This document shows positions 17,629-26,220 of a stretch of DNA of 64,000 nucleotides, piece after piece. Under the pieces are notes generated by a model that saw only the letters and a program-made list of their open reading frames with translations, was not told the origin of the DNA and ran no database searches. Each line of letters begins with the position of its first letter. Within the stretch, counting starts at the first letter, position 1. The position numbers and the translations under genes are program-made. Source of the DNA: Streptomyces sp. cg36 (GTDB lineage: Bacteria; Actinomycetota; Actinomycetes; Streptomycetales; Streptomycetaceae); NCBI RefSeq assembly GCF_041080675.1, contig NZ_CP163520.1, positions 1,178,001-1,242,000 on the forward strand, in the 5' to 3' direction.

Positions 17629-18654
17629 TTGCGCGTACTGCTGACCGGACACCAGGGCTACCTGGGCACCGTGATGGCCCCGGTCCTGGCCGCGGCCGGG
17701 CACGAGGTCGTCGGGCTCGACTCCGGCCTCTTCGCCGACTGCGTCCTGGGCCCGCCGCCCGCCGACCCGGCCGGACACCGGGTGGACCTGCGGGACGTCA
17801 CGGCCGAGCACGTGGCCGGGGTGGACGCCGTGATCCATCTGGCCGCGCTCTCCAACGACCCGCTGGGCTCGCTGGCGCCCGAGCTCACCTACGACATCAA
17901 CCACCACGCGTCCGTACGGCTGGCGCGGCTGGCCCGCGAGGCCGGTGTGCGGCGCTTCCTGTACGCCTCGACGTGCTCGGTGTACGGGGCCGCGGGCGGC
18001 GGCGAGCTGGTGGCCGAGGACGCCCCGCTGCGGCCGGTGACGCCGTACGCGGAGTCCAAGGTGCGGGTGGAGGGCGATCTGCACGATCTGGCCGACGGCG
18101 ACTTCAGCCCGGTGTACATGCGCAACGCCACCGCCTTCGGCTACTCCCCCCGGCTGCGCGCGGACATCGTCCTGAACAACCTGGTGGGCCACGCGCTGCT
18201 CTCCGGCGAGGTCCTGGTGCTCTCCGACGGCACCCCCTGGCGCCCGCTGGTGCACGCGGCCGACATCGCGCGGGCCTTCACGGCCGCGCTGGAGGCGCCG
18301 CGCGAGGCGGTGCACGACCGGGCGTTCAACATCGGCAGCGAGACCAACAACGTCACGGTGGCCGAGATAGCCGAGCGGGTGGCCGACGCGGTGTCCGGGG
18401 CGAAGGTGCGGATCACCGGGGAGAACGGCGCCGACCCGCGCTCCTACCGCGTGGACTTCTCCCGCTTCCGCGCGGCGGTCCCCGGCTTCGACTGCGAGTG
18501 GACGGTCGAGCGGGGCGCGCGCGAACTCGCCGACGCCTACCGCGAGTTCGGGCTGACCAAGGAGGGCTTCGAGCAGCGCTTCACCCGTCTGGCCGTGCTG
18601 CGCGCGGCCTCCGGGGCGGGCACCGTCGACGACACCCTGCGGTGGCGCCGATGA
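17629..18654 (+). CDS. NAD-dependent epimerase/dehydratase (extended SDR)
   Basis: A 341-residue extended SDR protein. It starts with the glycine-rich loop LLTGHQGYLGTVM, then has VDAVIHLAALSNDP and STCSVYG. The catalytic Tyr140-x3-Lys144 lies in PYAESK. The substrate-side sequence RPLVHAADIARA is typical of NDP-sugar 4-epimerases and dehydratases. It lacks the TDEVYG signature of RmlB-type 4,6-dehydratases, so an epimerase or oxidoreductase role is more likely. The start is TTG 17629 behind GGGGGAA, and it overlaps the next gene by ATGA. Confidence 0.85.
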   Translation: MRVLLTGHQGYLGTVMAPVLAAAGHEVVGLDSGLFADCVLGPPPADPAGHRVDLRDVTAEHVAGVDAVIHLAALSNDPLGSLAPELTYDINHHASVRLARLAREAGVRRFLYASTCSVYGAAGGGELVAEDAPLRPVTPYAESKVRVEGDLHDLADGDFSPVYMRNATAFGYSPRLRADIVLNNLVGHALLSGEVLVLSDGTPWRPLVHAADIARAFTAALEAPREAVHDRAFNIGSETNNVTVAEIAERVADAVSGAKVRITGENGADPRSYRVDFSRFRAAVPGFDCEWTVERGARELADAYREFGLTKEGFEQRFTRLAVLRAASGAGTVDDTLRWRR

Positions 18655-19925
18655 CCACGGTCGGCGCACAGATGCACGCCCTGGTGGAACGGCTGTACCC
18701 GCTGTGCCGGAGCATCACCGGCGACGGTGTGCGCGCCACCCTGGACATCGTCGGGGAGTACGTTCCGCTCCAGGTCCACGAGGTGGCGACGGGGACGCAG
18801 GTGCTCGACTGGACGGTTCCGCAGGAGTGGAACATCAAGGACGCGTACGTCGCCGACGCCTCGGGCCGCCGGGTCGTCGACTTCGCCGCGTCCAGCCTGC
18901 ACGTGCTCGGCTACAGCGTGCCGGTGTCGGCGACCATGCCGCTGGCCGAACTGCGCCCGCATCTGCACACCCTGCCGGAGCACCCGGCCTGGGTGCCGTA
19001 CCGCACCAGCTACTACCAGCCGGAATGGGGTTTCTGCCTGGCCCAGGAGACCCTGGACGCGCTGCCCGAGGGCGACTACGAGGTGTGCGTCGACTCCACG
19101 CTCGCCGACGGCCACCTCACCTACGCCGAGCACGTCGTGCCCGGCCGGACCGCCGACGAGGTGATCGTCTCCTGCCACGTCTGCCATCCGTCGCTGGCCA
19201 ACGACAACCTGGCCGGCATCGCGGTGGCGGTGTTCCTGGCCAGGGCGCTCGCGGAGCGGAACCCCCACTACACCTACCGGTTCGTCTTCGCGCCCGGCAC
19301 CATCGGGGCGATCACCTGGCTGGCCCGCAACGCGGAGCGGATCGACCGGGTCAAGCACGGTCTGGTGCTGGCCTGCGCCGGTGACCGGGGGCAGTTGACG
19401 TACAAGCAGAGCAGGCGCGGCGACGCGGAGATCGACCGGGTGCTGCGGCACGTCCTCGCGGAGTCCGAACGCCCGCACCAGATCAAGGAGTTCACTCCGT
19501 ACGGCTATGACGAGCGGCAGTACTGCTCGCCCGGGTTCGACCTCGGCGTGGGCTCGCTCAGCCGGACCCCGTACGCCGGGTATCCCGAGTACCACACCTC
19601 GGCCGACAACCCGGACTTCGTCTCCCCGGAGGCGATGGCGGACACCCTGGCGGTGTGCCGCGAGGCGTTCTCCGTACTCGACCGCAACCGGCGGTACGTC
19701 AACCTCAGCCCGTACGGCGAGCCGCAGTTGGGGCGGCGCGGGCTGTACGACGCGCTCGGTGGCCGCAGCGACACCAAAGAGGCGCAGATGGCCATGTTGT
19801 GGGTGCTCAGCCTCTCCGACGGCGAGTGCTCGCTGCTGGACGTCGCCGAACGGTCCGGGCTGCCGTTCGAGACCGTCGCCGCCGCGGCCGACGCGCTGCG
19901 CGGCGCCGATCTGATCAAGGCGTGA
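18651..19925 (+). CDS. DUF4910/DUF2172 aminopeptidase-like protein with C-terminal winged helix
   Basis: A 424-residue member of a family seen in surface-polysaccharide loci. From memory it has three parts: an N-terminal aminopeptidase-like DUF4910 portion (PLCRSITGDGVRATL, DWTVPQEWNIKDAYV), a DUF2172 insert and a C-terminal winged helix (about 365-424, AQMAMLWVLSLSDGECSLLDVAERSG). SCHVCHPSLANDNLAG (about 173-188) and EYHTSADNPDFV carry His/Asp residues placed like the zinc ligands of M28-type peptidases. The biochemical role is not established as far as I know. It sits among sugar-nucleotide genes, overlapping the epimerase by four bases. Confidence 0.8.
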   Translation: MTTVGAQMHALVERLYPLCRSITGDGVRATLDIVGEYVPLQVHEVATGTQVLDWTVPQEWNIKDAYVADASGRRVVDFAASSLHVLGYSVPVSATMPLAELRPHLHTLPEHPAWVPYRTSYYQPEWGFCLAQETLDALPEGDYEVCVDSTLADGHLTYAEHVVPGRTADEVIVSCHVCHPSLANDNLAGIAVAVFLARALAERNPHYTYRFVFAPGTIGAITWLARNAERIDRVKHGLVLACAGDRGQLTYKQSRRGDAEIDRVLRHVLAESERPHQIKEFTPYGYDERQYCSPGFDLGVGSLSRTPYAGYPEYHTSADNPDFVSPEAMADTLAVCREAFSVLDRNRRYVNLSPYGEPQLGRRGLYDALGGRSDTKEAQMAMLWVLSLSDGECSLLDVAERSGLPFETVAAAADALRGADLIKA

Positions 19926-19930
19926 CGCGG

Positions 19931-21241
19931 ATGACCGCGGAGAGCGAGGAGACGATGGCCGCGGCGGCCCAGGCGGGGCCCGCCCGGTCGACCGCCAAGC
20001 GGGCCATGTTCGGCCGGCTGTCCTGGGGCCTGGCCGACCAGGCGGCCTCCAGCATGTCCAACTTCGCGGTGGGCATCTATGTGGCGCGCTCGCTGGGGCC
20101 GGCCGCGTTCGGCGTCTTCAGCCTGGTGTGGGTGACCTACGGCGTGGTGCTCAACGTCTCCCGGGGGCTGGCCACCGACCCGCTGGTGGTCCGCTTCAGC
20201 GCCGTGCCGCGGGAGTCCTGGCGCGCGGCGGTGGCCCGCTCGTCGGGGACCGCGCTCGGCGTCGGCACCGCGCTCGGCGCGGTGTGCCTGGCGGTCGGGC
20301 TCTGCCTGGGCGGCAGCGTGGGGCCCGCGTTCACCGTCCTGGGCGTCGTGCTGCCCGCGCTGCTGCTCCAGGACTCCTGGCGGTACGCGTTCTTCGCGTC
20401 CGGCGCCGGGCAGAAGGCGTTCGTCAACGACGTCGTGTGGGGCGTCGCCCTCGTCCCGGCCCTGGTGGTGGCGGCCCAGGTGGACAGCGTGGCCGCCTTC
20501 GTGCTCGCCTGGGGCGCCTCCGCCGGGGTGGCCGCGGCCTACGGCTGCCTCCAGAGCGGCATCCGCCCCCGCCCCGCCGAGGCGCGGGGGTGGCTGCGCG
20601 AACAGCGCGACCTGGGCTACCGCTATCTGGTCGAGAACGTCAGCCTCAGCGGCGCGAGCCAGCTGCGGGCGTACGGGCTCGGTGTGATCGTCGGGGTCAG
20701 CGCGGTCGGCGCGGTGCGCGGCGCCGAACTGCTGCTCGGCCCGTTCCTCGCCGTACTGATGGGGCTGTCGCTGGTCACGGTCCCGGAGGCGGCGCGCGTG
20801 CTGCGGCAGGCCCCGCACCGCCTCGGCTCGTTCTGTCTGATGCTGGGCGGCGGGCAGGCCGCCGCGGCACTGCTGTGGGGCGGGGCGCTCCTGGTGATGC
20901 CCGACCGGCTCGGCGAACTGGCGCTGGGCAGCGTCTGGCACGCCTCCTCGCACCTCGTCCTGCCGGTCACCCTCGCCGTCGCGGGCGCGGGCCTCGGCAC
21001 CGGCGCGGCGGCCGGGCTGCGGGCGCTCGGCGCGGCCCGGCTCAGCCTGCGCTGCCAGCTGATCGCCTCCGTCTGCTACGTCAGCGGCGGGCTCGGCGGG
21101 GCGGCCCTGGCGGGCACGGCCGGCTCGGCCTGGGGCGTCGCCACCGCCACCGTCGGCAGCTCGGCCGTGTGGTGGCTGCACCTGCGCGGCGCCCTGCGCG
21201 CGCACCATCACCAAACCATCCCCGAAGTGAGGACCCCATGA
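19931..21241 (+). CDS. Oligosaccharide flippase (Wzx-like, MATE/MOP fold)
   Basis: A 436-residue integral membrane protein with about twelve to fourteen hydrophobic helices. The opening RLSWGLADQAASSMSNFAVG and ARSLGPAAFGVFSLVW is typical of the polysaccharide-exporter branch of the MOP superfamily. It would flip the lipid-linked repeat unit across the membrane for Wzy. ATG 19931 is chosen because AAGG lies about ten bases upstream; GTG 19922, overlapping the previous stop, is the alternative and would add three residues. The gene ends in an ATGA overlap with a GT2 gene. Confidence 0.82.
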   Translation: MTAESEETMAAAAQAGPARSTAKRAMFGRLSWGLADQAASSMSNFAVGIYVARSLGPAAFGVFSLVWVTYGVVLNVSRGLATDPLVVRFSAVPRESWRAAVARSSGTALGVGTALGAVCLAVGLCLGGSVGPAFTVLGVVLPALLLQDSWRYAFFASGAGQKAFVNDVVWGVALVPALVVAAQVDSVAAFVLAWGASAGVAAAYGCLQSGIRPRPAEARGWLREQRDLGYRYLVENVSLSGASQLRAYGLGVIVGVSAVGAVRGAELLLGPFLAVLMGLSLVTVPEAARVLRQAPHRLGSFCLMLGGGQAAAALLWGGALLVMPDRLGELALGSVWHASSHLVLPVTLAVAGAGLGTGAAAGLRALGAARLSLRCQLIASVCYVSGGLGGAALAGTAGSAWGVATATVGSSAVWWLHLRGALRAHHHQTIPEVRTP

Positions 21242-22185
21242 CCGCCCACCCCAGGCTGAGCATCGGCCTGCCCGTGTACAACGGCGAGGAGTACCTGGCC
21301 GAGTCGCTCGACGCGCTGCTCGGCCAGACGTACGAGGACTTCGAGCTGGTCATCTCCGACAACGCCTCGACCGACGGGACCGAGGACCTCTGCCGCCGCT
21401 ACGCCGCGAAGGACTCGCGCATCCGCTATCTGCGCCTGCCCCGCAACATCGGCGCCACCCCGAACCACAACCGGGTGTTCGCCCAGTCCCGCGGCGAGCT
21501 CTTCAAGTGGGCCTCGCACGACGACCTGTACGCCCGGGACCTGCTGCGGCGCTGTGTGGAGGCGCTGGACGAGCGGCCGGACGTGATCCTCGCCCACTCC
21601 GACCAGGCGGTGATCGACGGCGACGGGCGGCTGAAGGTCCCCTACGAGTACAAGATCTCCACGGATTCGCCGCGCGCGCCGGAGCGCTTGCGCGGTCTGC
21701 TCTTCGAGCCCGGCGGCGACGACTTCTACGGGGTGCTCCGTGCCGACGTGCTGCGCCGGGTGAAGCCGCTCGACAGCTACCACCACGCGGACCGCACCTT
21801 CGTCGCCGAGATCGCCCTGCACGGGCGCTTCCACCAGGTGCCGGAGCTGCTGTACTTCCGCCGCGACCACCCCACCCGCGCCGAGCGGGCGAACCCCTCC
21901 AAGCGCGCCCGGTGCGTCAACCTGGACCCGCGCCGGGCGGGCCCGCTCCACCCGACGCCCCGGCTGCTGGCCGAGTACGTCGCGGGCTTCGTCGCGGCGA
22001 TCCGGCGGGCGCCGCTCTCCTCGGCCGACCGGCGCGCCTGCTACCGCCATCTGTCGGCGTGGATGGCCAGCCGGGCCCGGCCGGGCGCGGGCGAGCGGGT
22101 CGAGGACCGCGCCCCCGTCGACCCCGGCCGCATCGACGTCGACATCGACGCCGTCGTCGCCGGGCGCGAGGGGCGGCGGCCATGA
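21238..22185 (+). CDS. Glycosyltransferase family 2
   Basis: A 315-residue GT-A glycosyltransferase. It opens LSIGLPVYNGEEYLAESLDAL, and FELVISDNASTDGTEDLCR has the first conserved Asp motif. KWASHDDLYARDLLRR carries the metal-binding DD (DxD equivalent). A segment near HHADRTFVAEIALHGRFH corresponds to the acceptor and catalytic-base region. The last 60 residues are not conserved. It is the third recognisable transferase of the operon. The start ATG overlaps the flippase stop and is preceded by AAGTGAGGA. Confidence 0.87.
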   Translation: MTAHPRLSIGLPVYNGEEYLAESLDALLGQTYEDFELVISDNASTDGTEDLCRRYAAKDSRIRYLRLPRNIGATPNHNRVFAQSRGELFKWASHDDLYARDLLRRCVEALDERPDVILAHSDQAVIDGDGRLKVPYEYKISTDSPRAPERLRGLLFEPGGDDFYGVLRADVLRRVKPLDSYHHADRTFVAEIALHGRFHQVPELLYFRRDHPTRAERANPSKRARCVNLDPRRAGPLHPTPRLLAEYVAGFVAAIRRAPLSSADRRACYRHLSAWMASRARPGAGERVEDRAPVDPGRIDVDIDAVVAGREGRRP

Positions 22186-23411
22186 CGTCCGTGCGCCGAC
22201 GCCCTTTGAGGGTCGGGGTGTTCGGGCTGCTCGGCTCCGGCAACCTCGGCAACGACGGGTCGCTGGAGGCCGTCCTCGGATATGTGCGCGCCCGGCACCC
22301 GGAGGCGGTCGTGGACGCGCTGTGCGGCGGCCCCGAGGCGGTCCGGGCGCGGTTCGGGATCGCCGCGACACGGCTGCACTGGTACCGCGGCGAGTACCGG
22401 ACCGCGTCGCGCGCGGGCGCGGTCGCGGGCAAGGCGGCGGGCAAGCTCGTCGACGTCTTCCGCACCGCCTCCTGGGTGCGGCGGCACGACGTGGTGATCG
22501 TGCCGGGGATGGGCGTCCTGGAGGCCACCCTGCCGCTGCGGCCGTGGGGCTTCCCGTACGCGCTGTTCCTGCTCTGCGCCTCCGGCCGGGCGTTCGGCAC
22601 CAGGGTCGCGCTGGTCAGCGTCGGCGCCGCCGAGATCCGCGACCGGCCGACCCGCGCCCTGGTGCGCTGGTCGGGGCGGCTGGCCGCCTACCGCTCCTAC
22701 CGGGACGCCCCGTCCCGCGCCGCCATGCGGGCGATGGGCGTGGACACCTCGCGCGACGAGGTCTACCCGGACGTGGCGTTCGCCCTGCCCGCTCCCCCGG
22801 CCGGCCCTCCCGGAACCCCGGGCCTGGTCTGCGTCGGGGTGATGGCCTTCCACGGCGGCAACGACGACCGGGCGCAGGCCGAGGAGATCCACCGGCGCTA
22901 CCTCGACGGGACGATCCGTTTCGTGCGCGCGCTGGTCGAGGCGGGCCGGCCGGTCCGGCTGCTCACCGGTGACGGGGTCGACCGGCCGGTGGTCACCGCG
23001 ATCCTGGAAGCGGTCGGCTCGCCGCTGCTCACCGCCGCCGAACCGGCCTCACTGGCCGATCTGATGACGGAGATGGCCGCCGCCGACACCGTGGTGGCGA
23101 CCCGCTACCACAACCTGATCTGCGCCCTGAAGACCGGCACGCCGACGCTCGCCCTGACCTATGCGGCCAAGAGCGACGCGCTCATGGACCGGATGGGCCT
23201 CGGCGCGTACTGCCATCCGGCGCGCGCGGTCGACGCCGACCGGCTGCTGGAGCAGTTCCGGTCGCTGGAGAAGCAGTCGGCCGAGCTGCGCGAGACCCTC
23301 GTCGAGCGCAACCAGGCCGCCGTACGGCAGCTGGACGACCAGTTCGCCGCCCTGGACTCGGTGCTGTTCGCGGCGACCGACCACGCACACGCGCAGCGGG
23401 AGAGCACATGA
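22182..23411 (+). CDS. Polysaccharide pyruvyl transferase family protein
   Basis: A 409-residue member of the CsaB/WcaK pyruvyltransferase family, which adds ketal-linked pyruvate from phosphoenolpyruvate to sugars. The sequence begins VGVFGLLGSGNLGNDGSLEAVL, the usual glycine/asparagine-rich opening. The C-terminal lobe contains VATRYHNLICALKTGTPTLALTYAAKSDALM, matching the family signature with a conserved His. It suggests a negatively charged pyruvate ketal on the polymer, although other uses of the fold are possible. It has four-base overlaps on both sides. Confidence 0.82.
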   Translation: MTSVRRRPLRVGVFGLLGSGNLGNDGSLEAVLGYVRARHPEAVVDALCGGPEAVRARFGIAATRLHWYRGEYRTASRAGAVAGKAAGKLVDVFRTASWVRRHDVVIVPGMGVLEATLPLRPWGFPYALFLLCASGRAFGTRVALVSVGAAEIRDRPTRALVRWSGRLAAYRSYRDAPSRAAMRAMGVDTSRDEVYPDVAFALPAPPAGPPGTPGLVCVGVMAFHGGNDDRAQAEEIHRRYLDGTIRFVRALVEAGRPVRLLTGDGVDRPVVTAILEAVGSPLLTAAEPASLADLMTEMAAADTVVATRYHNLICALKTGTPTLALTYAAKSDALMDRMGLGAYCHPARAVDADRLLEQFRSLEKQSAELRETLVERNQAAVRQLDDQFAALDSVLFAATDHAHAQREST

Positions 23412-23959
23412 AGGTGACCGAAGTCCCCACGATCGACGGGGCGTTCCTGTTCGAGCCGACGCCCTACGCCGACGAGCGCGGCTTCTTCTGCCGCACCTTC
23501 GACGCCGACGTGGTGCGCTCGGCCGGCCTGGATCCGCACGCCTTCCTCCAGGACAGCGTGTCCCGCTCGGCCCGGGGCGTGCTGCGCGGTCTGCACCTGC
23601 GCTCCGGCGCCGGGGAGGCCAAGCTCGTGCGCTGCTCGTACGGGAGGATCTTCGATGTCGTCGTGGACCTGCGGGCGGACTCGCCGACCTATCTGGGCCG
23701 CGCCTTCTTCGAGCTGTCCGGCGAGACGCAGGCCACCCTGTACATCCCGGCGGGCTGCGCGCACGGCTTCCAGGCCCTGACGGAGACCGCCGACACCTCG
23801 TACCGGATCGACCGGCCGCATGATCCGGCCGAAGACGTGACGATCGCCTTCGACGACCCGGAACTCGCCATTCCGTGGCCGCTGCCGGTCACTTCCGTCT
23901 CCCCGCGTGACCGGGAGGCCCCAAACCTTGCGGAGGTCCTGAAGCAACAGATGAGGTGA
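23408..23959 (+). CDS. rfbC: dTDP-4-dehydrorhamnose 3,5-epimerase (RmlC) family protein
   Basis: A 183-residue cupin of the RmlC family, close to the usual length. It contains DERGFFCRTFD, the active-site LRGLHLRSG with His63, the lysine of EAKLVRCSYGRIFDVVVDLR, and YIPAGCAHGFQALTETAD. RmlC epimerises carbons 3 and 5 of a 4-keto-6-deoxy sugar nucleotide. No RmlA, RmlB or RmlD lies beside it, so its substrate may come from elsewhere in the genome or be a different keto sugar made in this operon. Related branches (3-epimerases) act with C-methyltransferases. Confidence 0.85.
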   Translation: MKVTEVPTIDGAFLFEPTPYADERGFFCRTFDADVVRSAGLDPHAFLQDSVSRSARGVLRGLHLRSGAGEAKLVRCSYGRIFDVVVDLRADSPTYLGRAFFELSGETQATLYIPAGCAHGFQALTETADTSYRIDRPHDPAEDVTIAFDDPELAIPWPLPVTSVSPRDREAPNLAEVLKQQMR

Positions 23960-23963
23960 GGCC

Positions 23964-25307
23964 ATGGACAGCGAACACACTGCACACACCGAAGAGTTCC
24001 ACCTGCCCCGGTCACGGAGGGCGAACGAACGGCTGCACGCGATGATCCCCGGCGGCGCCCACACCTACGCCAAGGGCGACGACCAGTATCCCGAGGGTCT
24101 GGCCCCGGTCATCAGCCACGGCCGCGGCGCCCATGTGTGGGACGTCGACGGCAACCGCTACATCGAGTACGGCTCCGGTCTTCGGTCGGTCAGCCTCGGC
24201 CACGCCCACCCGCGCGTGGTCGAGGCGGTGCGGCGGGAGCTCGACCGCGGCAGCAACTTCGCCAGACCGTCCATAGTGGAGGTCGAGGCGGCCGAGCGCT
24301 TCCTGGCCACCGTGCCGACCGCCGAGATGGTGAAGTTCGCGAAGAACGGCTCCGACGCCACCACCGCCGCGGTGCGGCTGGCCCGCGCGGCCACCGGGCG
24401 GGCGCGGGTGGCGATCTGCGCCGACCATCCGTTCTTCTCCGTCGACGACTGGTTCATCGCCACCACGCCGATGGCCGCGGGCATCCCGGCGACCACCACC
24501 GACCTGACCGTCTCCTTCCCGTACGGGGACCTGGCCGCCACCGAGCAGTTGCTCGACCGGCACCGGGGCGAGATCGCCTGTCTGATCCTCGAACCCGCCA
24601 CGCAGAGCGAGCCGCCGCCCGGCTACCTCGCCGGACTGCGCGAGCTGGCCGACCGGCACGGCTGCGTCCTGGTCTTCGACGAGATGATCACCGGTCTGCG
24701 CTGGTCGGCGGCGGGCGCCCAGGGCCTGTACGGCGTGGTGCCCGACCTCTCCACGTTCGGCAAGGCGCTCGGCAACGGGTTCGCCGTCTCCGCGCTGGCG
24801 GGGCGCCGCGACCTGATGGAGCTCGGCGGGCTGCGCGACACCCGCGAGCGGGTCTTCCTGCTGTCGACCACGCACGGCGCGGAGACGCACTCGCTGGCCG
24901 CCGCGATGGCCGTCCAGAGCACCTATGTGGAGGAGGGCGTCACCGCGCGGCTGCACGCCCTGGGCGACCGGCTGGCCGCCGGGGTCCGCGCCGCCGCGGC
25001 CGGAATGGGCGTCGGCGAGCACGTCCTCGTCCGGGGCCGGGCCAGCAACCTGGTCTTCGCCACCCTGGACGGGAACCTGCGGCCCTCGCAGGAGTACCGC
25101 ACGCTGTTCCTGCGCCAACTGCTCGCGGGCGGGGTGCTGGCGCCGTCGTTCGTGGTGAGCAGCGCGCTCGACGACGCCGACATCGACCACACGGTCGAAG
25201 TGGTGGCCGAGGCGTGCGCGGTGTACCGGAAGGCCCTGGACGCAGGTGATCCCACCCCCTGGCAGGGCGGGCGGCCGGTGAAACCGGTGTTCCGCCGCCT
25301 GGCGTGA
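23964..25307 (+). CDS. Class III aminotransferase, glutamate-1-semialdehyde aminomutase-like
   Basis: A 447-residue PLP enzyme resembling HemL. It has PGGAHTYAKGDDQYP at the N-terminus, FAKNGSDATTAAVRLARAAT for phosphate binding, VFDEMITGLRW with the PLP-interacting Asp, and the Schiff-base lysine in STFGKALGNGFAVSALAG (about Lys266). As the last gene of the sugar operon it is unlikely to be the tetrapyrrole enzyme. It may transfer an amino group to a keto sugar or sugar-acid intermediate (inference). It starts four bases after the RmlC stop, with AGATGAGG as ribosome site. Confidence 0.82.
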   Translation: MDSEHTAHTEEFHLPRSRRANERLHAMIPGGAHTYAKGDDQYPEGLAPVISHGRGAHVWDVDGNRYIEYGSGLRSVSLGHAHPRVVEAVRRELDRGSNFARPSIVEVEAAERFLATVPTAEMVKFAKNGSDATTAAVRLARAATGRARVAICADHPFFSVDDWFIATTPMAAGIPATTTDLTVSFPYGDLAATEQLLDRHRGEIACLILEPATQSEPPPGYLAGLRELADRHGCVLVFDEMITGLRWSAAGAQGLYGVVPDLSTFGKALGNGFAVSALAGRRDLMELGGLRDTRERVFLLSTTHGAETHSLAAAMAVQSTYVEEGVTARLHALGDRLAAGVRAAAAGMGVGEHVLVRGRASNLVFATLDGNLRPSQEYRTLFLRQLLAGGVLAPSFVVSSALDDADIDHTVEVVAEACAVYRKALDAGDPTPWQGGRPVKPVFRRLA

Positions 25308-25369
25308 GGCGAGGCCGCCGTACGGCGGGACGTCGCCGCACGAGGTGAGGTGGCGCCTTCGCCGTACGG

Positions 25370-25389
25370 GGTGAAGGGACACCTTCGCC
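25370..25389 (+). terminator. Possible terminator after the exopolysaccharide operon
   Basis: GGTGAAGG and CCTTCGCC form an 8-bp stem with one G-U pair around a GACA loop, 60 bases after the last operon gene and before the convergent PAP2 gene. It lacks a T tract. The surrounding 100 bases contain further imperfect CCTTCGCCG/CCGTACGG repeats, so alternative folds exist. Confidence 0.35.
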
Positions 25390-25419
25390 GCAAGGCGCGG
25401 CCCCGGCCGCCGGCGGTGT

Positions 25420-26220
25420 TCACGCCGACGGCCGGGCGTCGGCCGTCCGGTCGTCGAGGCGGTGGTCCGGCGGCCGGGGCGGCCGGTCGGCCACCCGGTC
25501 GACCAGCCACCCGGTCGCCGGGACCACCGCCAGCGCCGTGCACCAGCCGCCCAGGGCGTCGGTGGGGTAGTGCGCGCCGAGGACGACCTGCGCCCAGCCC
25601 ATGGCGGCACCGGCGGCCAGCGCGGCGGCGAGCACGAGGGCGACACCGGCCGTCCTGCCGAGGCCGAGCCGGTCGGTCGCGAGCAGCGCCACGACGAGGG
25701 CCAGCGCGGTGGCGAACGCGGTGTGCCCGCTGGGGTAGGAGAGGTTGCCGTCGCCGTGGATGGTGCGTCCCACCACGTGTTTGAGCAGCGTCGCCGTCGC
25801 CACGGCCACCCCGGAGCCCGCCACGGCGAGCACCGCCGCGCGCGGACGCCGCAGCAGCAGGCAGCCCGTCACCACGGCCGCGACCACCAGCGCCGACCCG
25901 GCGGGCTCCCCCAGGAAGTCCAGGACGAGCGCGACGCGCCGCCACGGCGGGCGCACGGGGTCGGTGGTCGGCTGGATGAACCACCTGTCCACCGTGCCGT
26001 ACTCGTGGTGGTCGGCGTAGCCGATGCCGAGCGCGGCGACCACCAGCGCGGCGAGCACCGCGACCGGCGCGAGCCAGGCGCGCAGCCGCTGGGGCAGTGC
26101 GCCGGTCGAAGCTGCCTCCGGCGTCCGCTGGCGCCCACTCCCCACCGACGACCCCCCGTCGTCTCTGCCCCGGCCCGCGCGGGAGCCGTCGGCCCCTGCG
26201 GCCGTCGCGGCCCCGGGCAT
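25420..26220 (-). CDS. PAP2-family membrane phosphatase
   Basis: A 266-residue protein with about six transmembrane helices. It carries the three-part acid-phosphatase signature of lipid phosphate phosphatases: KHVVGR, then YPSGH, then GAHYPTD, with the catalytic histidines in the last two. Such enzymes dephosphorylate undecaprenyl pyrophosphate or phosphatidic-acid-like lipids outside the membrane. The N-terminal 40 residues are polar and probably cytoplasmic. Read on the minus strand, TAGGGT lies about 20 bases before the ATG, followed by GGAG. A role in recycling the lipid carrier of the adjacent polysaccharide pathway is possible but unproven. Confidence 0.85.
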   Translation of the reverse strand: MPGAATAAGADGSRAGRGRDDGGSSVGSGRQRTPEAASTGALPQRLRAWLAPVAVLAALVVAALGIGYADHHEYGTVDRWFIQPTTDPVRPPWRRVALVLDFLGEPAGSALVVAAVVTGCLLLRRPRAAVLAVAGSGVAVATATLLKHVVGRTIHGDGNLSYPSGHTAFATALALVVALLATDRLGLGRTAGVALVLAAALAAGAAMGWAQVVLGAHYPTDALGGWCTALAVVPATGWLVDRVADRPPRPPDHRLDDRTADARPSA

